Source of the DNA: Gammaproteobacteria bacterium
GTDB lineage: Bacteria > Pseudomonadota > Gammaproteobacteria > SZUA-229
DNA: 6,888 bases
Assembly: GCA_029879605.1 (NCBI GenBank)
Contig: JAOUQA010000110.1
Span: forward strand, 1 to 6,888
Reading direction: 5' to 3'
The position numbers and the translations under genes were made by a program. Shown here one piece after another: positions 1 to 5,225 of the stretch. The notes beneath the pieces are model-generated. The model did no database searches, was not told the DNA's origin, and saw only the letters and a program-made list of their open reading frames with translations. Every line of letters begins with the position of its first letter. Within the stretch, counting starts at the first letter, position 1.

Positions 1-19
1 TACTTGCAGCTAATATTTA

Positions 20-59
20 ATGCAAATCTGCATAAAAGAACTATAACTACCTATATGTT
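20..59 (+). promoter_or_regulatory. Candidate promoter and operator region upstream of pilM
   Basis: This is the only non-coding sequence ahead of the pil operon in the window. It holds a TATAAC hexamer (42-47, five of six matches to a sigma-70 -10 box) but no convincing -35 box at 16-18 nt. A second weak candidate is TATGTT at 54-59. A short inverted repeat, ATGCA (20-24) and TGCAT (29-33) with a 4-nt spacer, could be an operator half-site pair or chance. In many gammaproteobacteria pilM is divergent from the penicillin-binding protein gene ponA, so this region may also serve a leftward gene outside the window. That is inference from family context only. Confidence 0.25.
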
Positions 60-66
60 ATGGAAT

Positions 67-73
67 AAGAGGT
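67..73 (+). promoter_or_regulatory. Ribosome binding site choosing the GTG start of pilM
   Basis: AAGAGGT ends 7 nt before the GTG at 81, but 16 nt before the in-frame ATG at 90. The spacing favours the GTG, which is why the start at 81 is used. Confidence 0.6.
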
Positions 74-80
74 AACCCAG

Positions 81-1175
81 GTGTTTCAAATGAAACCCAA
101 ACAAAAACCTATGTTAGGTATAGACATCAGTTCGACATCCGTCAAACTGGTTGAGCTGTCACATTCAGACAAAGGCTACAAAGTTGAAAGCCTGGCAGTT
201 GAACCACTGCCGGCGAATGCTGTTGTTGAAAAAAATATTCAGGATGTAGAAGCCGTTGGAGAAACGCTGACCAAAGCCCTCAAACGATCTGGCAGCAAAT
301 GTAAACTGGCAGCTCTTGCAGTAGCTGGCTCAGCCGTTATCACCAAAGTTATTACCATGCCTGCCAGCCTGAACGACAGTGATATGGAAATGCAAATTGA
401 ACTGGAAGCTGACCAGTATATCCCATACCCACTAGAAGAAATTAATCTTGATTTTCAAGTGCTTGGAGAAACAAGAGGCAATCCAGACACAGTAGATGTA
501 CTACTTGCCGCTTCCAGGAGCGAAAACGTTGAATTAAGAACCGCAGCGGCAGAATTAGCCGGACTTACTCCCAGGATTGTCGATGTGGAAGCCTACACCA
601 TTGAAAACGCAACAAACCTGATCGATACCGGCTACAGCCCACCAGTTGCAAAAAATGAAGATGAGGAAGAAGAGGAAAGACAGCCTTTTGTCATCGCTGT
701 ACTGGATGTTGGCGCTACCATGACCAGCCTGAATGTATTAGAAGACGGCAATCTTATATATACACGAGAACAGGCATTTGGTGGTAAACAGTTAACTGAA
801 GAAATTATGCGCCGCTATGGCCTGGCCTACGAGGAAGCAGGTCGACTAAAAAAGGTAGGTGGCCTGCCTGATAACTACATTCCCGAAGTGCTTGAGCCTT
901 TTAAGGAAACCATGGCACAACAGGTCAGTCGATTCCTGCAGTTTTTCTATACTGCTGGCCAGCATCACTCTGTAAACATGATTGCTCTTGCCGGTGGCTG
1001 CTCATCTATTCCAGGCATAGATGAACTCATTGAGTCTCAACTAGACGTAAAAACGATTATTGCCAACCCTTTTGCAAATATGGAGCTTTCTGGAAAAGTA
1101 AATGCCCAGGCTTTAAGTAATGACGCCCCGGCATTGATGATTGCCTGTGGACTTGCCTTAAGGAGCTTCAGTTAA
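81..1175 (+). CDS. pilM: PilM, actin-like cytoplasmic type IV pilus assembly protein
   Basis: PilM is the cytoplasmic FtsA/actin-like ATP-binding component of the type IV pilus alignment complex. It docks on the N-terminal tail of PilN and links the complex to the cytoplasmic motor parts. The 364-residue product is close to the usual size of about 350. Visible actin-fold motifs are a phosphate-1 loop GIDISSTSVK (13-22), a phosphate-2 loop LDVGATMTSLNV (208-219) and an adenosine-motif stretch IALAGGCSSIPG (301-312). The FGGKQLTEEI segment between the last two is typical of the family. There is no signal peptide or membrane segment, as expected. The GTG start at 81 is preferred to the ATG at 90 by ribosome-site spacing. 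An unusual acidic run, EDEEEEE (193-199), lies just before the phosphate-2 strand. The stop codon overlaps the pilN start by 1 nt (TAATG), implying translational coupling. Identification is very secure. Confidence 0.97.
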   Translation: MFQMKPKQKPMLGIDISSTSVKLVELSHSDKGYKVESLAVEPLPANAVVEKNIQDVEAVGETLTKALKRSGSKCKLAALAVAGSAVITKVITMPASLNDSDMEMQIELEADQYIPYPLEEINLDFQVLGETRGNPDTVDVLLAASRSENVELRTAAAELAGLTPRIVDVEAYTIENATNLIDTGYSPPVAKNEDEEEEERQPFVIAVLDVGATMTSLNVLEDGNLIYTREQAFGGKQLTEEIMRRYGLAYEEAGRLKKVGGLPDNYIPEVLEPFKETMAQQVSRFLQFFYTAGQHHSVNMIALAGGCSSIPGIDELIESQLDVKTIIANPFANMELSGKVNAQALSNDAPALMIACGLALRSFS

Positions 1176-1744
1176 TGGCGACACATATTAATCTACTGCC
1201 CTGGCGCGAAGAACTCCGCAAGGAACAAACCCGGCAATTTACATCATTAACTGTTATCTCAGTCGCTTTTACACTAGCTGTTTTAGGACTTGTCCATTTT
1301 AATATGGAAAGATTAATTGGGCACCAAAATCAGAGAAATCAGATATTAAATACTGAAATACAGAAACTAGATAAACAACTGGAAAAAATAAAAGGTCTTG
1401 AAGACACTAAACAAAAACTATTATCTCGTATGGAAATAATCCAGTCTTTACAACAAAAACGGCCACAAATAGTCCATCTATTTGATGAACTGGTTCGAAC
1501 CATCCCAGAGGGATTGCACCTTAACTCTATTAAGCAGGAAGGTGACTCTCTAACCATCATTGGGCTTGCAGAATCCAATGGACGAGTTTCAGCTTATATG
1601 CGTAATATTGATGGATCAGACTGGATGACAAAACCTCGACTGACCGTGATTGAAAGCAAGCGTAAAGATGGACGTGGTAGTGAATTCACACTAACTGCCT
1701 CTCAATCCTCTCCTAAAACTGCCGAATCTGAAGAGGAACTATAA
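1175..1744 (+). CDS. pilN: PilN, inner-membrane type IV pilus alignment protein
   Basis: PilN is a bitopic inner-membrane protein that pairs with PilO and carries the PilM-binding tail. The N-terminus has the family hallmark INLLPWRE (5-12), the peptide that lies in the PilM groove. One hydrophobic segment follows (about 22-42), then a charged periplasmic coiled coil rich in Lys, Glu and Gln (about 45-95). The C-terminal half resembles the ferredoxin-like fold of the family, with FDELVRTIPEGLHLNSI marking its start. At 189 residues the length is normal. The tail after about 175 is Ser/Glu-rich and probably disordered. The ATG shares a base with the pilM stop and has AGGAG at 1161-1165, 9 nt upstream. 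Only 2 nt separate it from pilO. Identification rests on motif, topology and operon position together. Confidence 0.97.
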   Translation: MATHINLLPWREELRKEQTRQFTSLTVISVAFTLAVLGLVHFNMERLIGHQNQRNQILNTEIQKLDKQLEKIKGLEDTKQKLLSRMEIIQSLQQKRPQIVHLFDELVRTIPEGLHLNSIKQEGDSLTIIGLAESNGRVSAYMRNIDGSDWMTKPRLTVIESKRKDGRGSEFTLTASQSSPKTAESEEEL

Positions 1745-1746
1745 CC

Positions 1747-2382
1747 ATGGACATCAAAGCCACCATTGAAAAACTGAATGATCTGGATTTAAGCTCGCTA
1801 GACGTCGAGGATTTGAAAAAAATCGGTTCGGCGCCAATGATTGTAAAAATTATAGTTATTGCCCTGATATGTATTGCTGTAGCTGGAGCGGGCGTCTGGT
1901 ATGACACTATGAAACAACTGGAAGCATTAAAAAAAGCTGAAGAAGAAGAAGTCACATTAAAGCAAACTTTTGACTTTAAACAAAGTAAAGCCGCAAATCT
2001 GGATGCCTACTCTCAACAACTAGACGAAATGAAACGTTCTTTTGGCGCACTGCTAAGACAATTACCTAATAAAACTGAAATTGAATCATTACTGACTGAT
2101 ATCTCACAAACTGGTATTGCCAGTGGCCTGGAAATTGAATATTTCAAACCAGAAGGCCTGTCACCAAAAGAATTTTATGCTGAGTTCCCGATTAAACTAC
2201 GTGTTACCGGCCGTTTCCACCAATTTGGTAAATTTGTTAGTGGTGTTGCAGCCCTGCCTCGAATTGTTACCATGAGAAACATTACGATTCAGCATCCAAA
2301 AGATCAGAAATCCGGGGTAAAACTGGTTATGGAAGTTACTGCGGTAACTTACCAGTACCTAGATGAGCAAGAGGATGTGTAA
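1747..2382 (+). CDS. pilO: PilO, inner-membrane type IV pilus alignment protein
   Basis: PilO is the structural partner of PilN; in studied systems the two form periplasmic heterodimers that recruit PilP. The 211-residue product has an acidic cytoplasmic N-terminus (1-30), one hydrophobic segment (about 31-51), a periplasmic coiled coil with a Lys/Glu cluster (about 53-95) and a C-terminal ferredoxin-like domain (about 105-205). Family-typical stretches are RQLPNKTEIESLLTDIS, GLEIEYFKPE and the FPIKLRVTGRFHQFGKFVSG segment, which precedes ALPRIVTMRNITI. The ATG follows AGAGGA (1732-1737) by 9 nt. The stop TAA (2380-2382) directly abuts the pilP ATG with no spacer. Length and order are normal and nothing is broken. 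Confidence 0.97.
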   Translation: MDIKATIEKLNDLDLSSLDVEDLKKIGSAPMIVKIIVIALICIAVAGAGVWYDTMKQLEALKKAEEEEVTLKQTFDFKQSKAANLDAYSQQLDEMKRSFGALLRQLPNKTEIESLLTDISQTGIASGLEIEYFKPEGLSPKEFYAEFPIKLRVTGRFHQFGKFVSGVAALPRIVTMRNITIQHPKDQKSGVKLVMEVTAVTYQYLDEQEDV

Positions 2383-2916
2383 ATGCAACACAGACTGTAC
2401 AAGAATATTTTAAATACAACCTCATTACTTTTGTTAGCCATTTTAACCAGCAGTTGCTCAAGAGATAATAGTGACCTGGAAGCTTTTATCCAGGAAACCA
2501 AGTCCAAGCATGTTGGTAGTGTTCAGCCATTACCGCAATTTAAGCCTTATCAGAACTTCACCTATTCTGCAGGCGAATTAAGAGACCCCTTTGAAGCTGC
2601 TTTTGAAGACAAAAGTGACAATCAAAACACATCTGGCATCAGACCAAACGATAGCAGACCCAAGGAATTTCTCGAATCATTCCCACTTGATACGCTACGC
2701 ATGGTTGGCATACTCGAACAGAACCAGCAAGTATGGGGACTGATAAAAGACCCTAACAATGTTGTACATCGTGTTCAGGCAGGTAATTATGCCGGACAAA
2801 ATGAAGGTCAGATTATATCAGTAACCGAACAACAAATAGACCTAATTGAGATAATACCTGATGGCCTGGGCGCATATATTGAACGTGAAGCATCCCTTGC
2901 CATTGGATCTGATTGA
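2383..2916 (+). CDS. pilP: PilP, inner-membrane lipoprotein linking PilNO to PilQ
   Basis: PilP is a periplasmic lipoprotein that bridges the PilN/PilO dimer to the N0 domain of the secretin PilQ. The N-terminus is a lipoprotein signal: basic residues R4 and K7, a Leu-rich core, and a lipobox ending LTSSC with Cys25 as the predicted lipidation site. Position -3 is Thr instead of the commoner Leu, which is tolerated. A proline-containing flexible linker (about 47-70) includes FKPYQNFTYSAGELRDPF, the conserved PilP segment that contacts PilNO. A beta-rich PilQ-binding domain follows (about 97-172), starting FPLDTLRMVG and including WGLIKDPNNVVHRV and the GxYxGQNEGQI pattern. At 177 residues the length is normal. 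The start abuts the pilO stop, with a purine-rich GAGGA about 8 nt upstream. Confidence 0.96.
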   Translation: MQHRLYKNILNTTSLLLLAILTSSCSRDNSDLEAFIQETKSKHVGSVQPLPQFKPYQNFTYSAGELRDPFEAAFEDKSDNQNTSGIRPNDSRPKEFLESFPLDTLRMVGILEQNQQVWGLIKDPNNVVHRVQAGNYAGQNEGQIISVTEQQIDLIEIIPDGLGAYIEREASLAIGSD

Positions 2917-2924
2917 GCACATAC

Positions 2925-2928
2925 GGAG
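2925..2928 (+). promoter_or_regulatory. Ribosome binding site choosing the pilQ start
   Basis: GGAG lies 5 nt upstream of the ATG at 2934. It supports that ATG over the in-frame TTG at 2913, which overlaps the pilP stop and would add seven residues (MSTYGVI) with only a weak GGA ahead of it. Confidence 0.6.
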
Positions 2929-2933
2929 TCATC

Positions 2934-5090
2934 ATGAACAAGAAATATCACCTGGTGCAATCCATGGCTAAAAAAATATCTAAACTTTTTTTAATAACGC
3001 CTGTTTTGTTTTTATCCATAAGCCAAAACACTTTTGCAGAATCAAATGCAATCCAGGACATAACTTTTACTTCCATGCCTGGTAACCGTGTTCAATTGAA
3101 TATTGATTTTGTTCATGCAGCCGAAAAGCCATTAAGCTTTACGATTGACAATCCAGCCAGAATCGCTTTTGACTTTAATGATACGATTAGCCAGCTTGAA
3201 AAACGCAAAATACCTATTGGCGTTGGCATTGCTCAGTCTGTTACCACTGTAACCGCCAAAAATAAAACCCGTGTTATTTTAAATCTAACACAAACTGTTC
3301 CATACAATGTTGTCACCAATAACAATCGCGTTACAATTACGCTAGATAGTGAATCAACAGATACAGCATCATCCCCCAGTTTTTCAGGCAACCAGACCCG
3401 TTTTTCATCTAGCGAAAAAGCTATCTCAAAAATTGATTTCAGGCGCGGTGAAAAATCTGAAGGCCGCGTCATGATTGACTTAACTGATGCCAGCATACCC
3501 ATGGATATCAAAGAGGAATTCGGCAAAATTGTTGTTACATTTGTAAACACAAGCCTGCCAAAAGATCTTCATCAACGACTTGATGTGCTTGATTTTGCCA
3601 CACCAGTTAAAGCAATCGACAGCTTTACCCGTGATGGCAATACTCGTATTGAAATCGAGCCCAGTACTCGTGATTTCGAACACCTGGCTTACCAGACTAA
3701 TAGAACATTCATTATTGAATTAATACCTATCTCTAAAGAAGACCTGGAAGCCGCACAAAAATCAAAATTTGGCTATACCGGTGAGCGCTTATCTCTTAAC
3801 TTCCAGGACATCCCGGTACGTGCTGTGTTACAGTTAATTGCTGATTTCACTGGTCTCAATGTTGTCGTTAGTGATTCGGTCGATGGCAACCTGACTCTAA
3901 GATTAAAAAATGTACCCTGGGATCAGGCTCTAGCTATCATCCTGAAAGCCAAAGGCCTGTCCAAACGCGAATCAGGCAATGTAATACTTATTGCACCAAG
4001 TGAAGAAATAGCAGCACAGGAAAAACTTGATCTTGAAGCTCAACAACAGGTGGTTGAACTTTCACCTATCCGTACAGCATTTTTTACAATTAATTTTGCT
4101 AAAGTGTCTGAACTCAAGAAAATGTTTGAAGCTGAAGGCGGCGGTGAAGAAGAAGGCGCAACAGCTACCCTTCTTTCATCCAGAGGTAGCGTCATCATTG
4201 ATGAACGCACTAATACCCTCATCATCAAAGACACAGATGAAGTGATTTCTGAAGTCAGAAGAATTCTTAATAAACTTGATATTCCTATTCGTCAGGTTCT
4301 TATTGAATCACGTATTGTTATTGCATCCGATGATTTCAAAAAAGAAATGGGGGTTAGATTTGGTGCCAATAAAGTACAATCACATGGCGCTACTGGAGTT
4401 GATATAACCTCAGGAACATATAACAGCACCGCAATAAGTATTGGAAGCGCACTTGATAACCTTGGCACTACCGGCAATCCGTTCCCAGTTGATATAACTT
4501 CTTCAACTGACCGTCTGAATGTAAACATGCCTGTAACTGGTGCTTCTGGCAGTGTGGCCTTTGCAGTTTTAACCGGAGGCACATTACTTGACCTTGAACT
4601 TTCGGCTCTGGAAGCTGAAAATGACGGAGAAATTATTTCAAGCCCAAGAGTTGTCACTTCCGACCGTCATGAAGCATTTATAGAACAGGGTGTTGAAATT
4701 CCTTACCTGTCAGCCACATCTGCAGGAGCTACCCAGGTAGAGTTTAAGAAAGCCGTACTCAGCATCAAAGTTACTCCTCAAATCACACCTGATGACCGCA
4801 TCATTATGGATCTGCAGGTTAATAAAGATGCCGTTGGTCAGGTATTTGCTAACATTCCTAGCATTGATACTCGCGAAGTCACTACACAAGTGCTAGTAAA
4901 TAATGGAGACACCATTGTCTTAGGCGGTATTTATGAGACTGAAACACGTAACGAACTTGATAAAGTGCCTTTACTGGGCGATCTACCTATCATAGGCAGC
5001 TTCTTCCGGCATTCTCTAGAATCAATACAAAAGCAGGAGCTTTTAATATTTGTTACACCTAAAATACTGAAGGAATCACTATCACTATAG
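2934..5090 (+). CDS. pilQ: PilQ, outer-membrane type IV pilus secretin
   Basis: PilQ forms the multimeric outer-membrane channel through which the pilus is extruded and retracted; it also passes DNA in competent relatives. From the ATG at 2934 the product has 718 residues, a normal length. A signal peptide spans 1-35, with a basic n-region, an LFLITPVLFLSIS core and probable cleavage after TFA. Two AMIN peptidoglycan-binding domains follow (about 40-125 and 163-270), then the N0/STN domain (about 284-360, LSLNFQDIPVRAVLQ), an N1 domain (about 373-448) and the secretin beta-barrel domain (about 453-712). The barrel has the signature VPLLGDLPIIGSFF (678-691) and the terminal QELLIFVTPKIL (701-712). 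An alternative in-frame ATG at 2964 would also leave a signal peptide but lacks a ribosome site. A Gly/Glu-rich loop occurs inside N1. The frame is intact. Confidence 0.97.
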   Translation: MNKKYHLVQSMAKKISKLFLITPVLFLSISQNTFAESNAIQDITFTSMPGNRVQLNIDFVHAAEKPLSFTIDNPARIAFDFNDTISQLEKRKIPIGVGIAQSVTTVTAKNKTRVILNLTQTVPYNVVTNNNRVTITLDSESTDTASSPSFSGNQTRFSSSEKAISKIDFRRGEKSEGRVMIDLTDASIPMDIKEEFGKIVVTFVNTSLPKDLHQRLDVLDFATPVKAIDSFTRDGNTRIEIEPSTRDFEHLAYQTNRTFIIELIPISKEDLEAAQKSKFGYTGERLSLNFQDIPVRAVLQLIADFTGLNVVVSDSVDGNLTLRLKNVPWDQALAIILKAKGLSKRESGNVILIAPSEEIAAQEKLDLEAQQQVVELSPIRTAFFTINFAKVSELKKMFEAEGGGEEEGATATLLSSRGSVIIDERTNTLIIKDTDEVISEVRRILNKLDIPIRQVLIESRIVIASDDFKKEMGVRFGANKVQSHGATGVDITSGTYNSTAISIGSALDNLGTTGNPFPVDITSSTDRLNVNMPVTGASGSVAFAVLTGGTLLDLELSALEAENDGEIISSPRVVTSDRHEAFIEQGVEIPYLSATSAGATQVEFKKAVLSIKVTPQITPDDRIIMDLQVNKDAVGQVFANIPSIDTREVTTQVLVNNGDTIVLGGIYETETRNELDKVPLLGDLPIIGSFFRHSLESIQKQELLIFVTPKILKESLSL

Positions 5091-5143
5091 GCAAGCGTAA
5101 AAAGTTAAAACATATTTAAACAAATTAAACTTAATATAGTTTA

Positions 5144-5149
5144 TATAAT
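5144..5149 (+). promoter_or_regulatory. Possible -10 box for the downstream lipoprotein gene
   Basis: There is a perfect TATAAT hexamer 76 nt ahead of the lipoprotein start. No recognisable TTGACA-like box lies 16-18 nt upstream, and in sequence this AT-rich a chance match is likely. The same bases form the left arm of the palindrome ATATAAT-G-ATTATAT (5143-5157). If used, it would give the gene its own promoter and a 5' leader of roughly 70 nt. Confidence 0.3.
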
Positions 5150-5173
5150 GATTATATTTTTATATTTTTATTC

Positions 5174-5202
5174 TTTTAATAATTAGAAATTATTTATTAA
5201 AA
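5174..5202 (+). repeat. AT-only inverted repeat in the lipoprotein leader
   Basis: The 9-nt arms TTTTAATAA (5174-5182) and TTATTAAAA (5194-5202) are perfect reverse complements around an 11-nt loop. A competing tighter hairpin, AATAATT-AGA-AATTATT (5178-5194), is also perfect, with a 3-nt loop. Neither is followed by a T run on the + strand, so a terminator is unlikely. The element ends 9 nt before the AAGGAG ribosome site and could influence translation initiation, or be a protein-binding dyad. Random dyads are common at this composition. Confidence 0.4.
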
Positions 5203-5211
5203 ATATAAATC

Positions 5212-5217
5212 AAGGAG
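5212..5217 (+). promoter_or_regulatory. Strong ribosome binding site of the Ig-like lipoprotein gene
   Basis: AAGGAG sits 8 nt upstream of the ATG at 5226. It is the best Shine-Dalgarno match in the window and fixes the start of the lipoprotein gene. Confidence 0.75.
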
Positions 5218-5225
5218 CTACAGAG

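Larger units (their letters stand above)
5091..5211 (+). other. Extremely AT-rich intergenic spacer
   Basis: This stretch lies between the pilQ stop and the ribosome site of the next gene. I count 8 G/C bases in the 110 nt from 5101 to 5210 (about 7%), far below the flanking genes. It includes a tandem 8-bp repeat TATATTTT (5153-5160 and 5161-5168) and several AT-only inverted repeats. I see no open frame and no GC-rich stem with a T run, so there is no clear intrinsic terminator for the pil operon. Such sequence is a plausible promoter/UP-element region or binding site for nucleoid proteins of the H-NS type. That is inference. Confidence 0.7.

Noticed and set aside
2913..2933. TTG start for pilQ overlapping the pilP stop
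   Set aside because: The ATG at 2934 has GGAG 5 nt upstream and starts directly at a basic signal-peptide n-region. The TTG would add seven residues without a good ribosome site.
4292..4657. Minus-strand open frame (121 codons) inside pilQ
   Set aside because: It is antisense to the secretin domain of a securely identified gene, with no recognisable product.
5143..5169. Intrinsic terminator for the pil operon (ATATAA-TGA-TTATAT followed by T-rich sequence)
   Set aside because: The 6-bp stem is entirely A/T, far too weak for a typical rho-independent terminator, and the T tract is interrupted. Transcription may read through or end by Rho.
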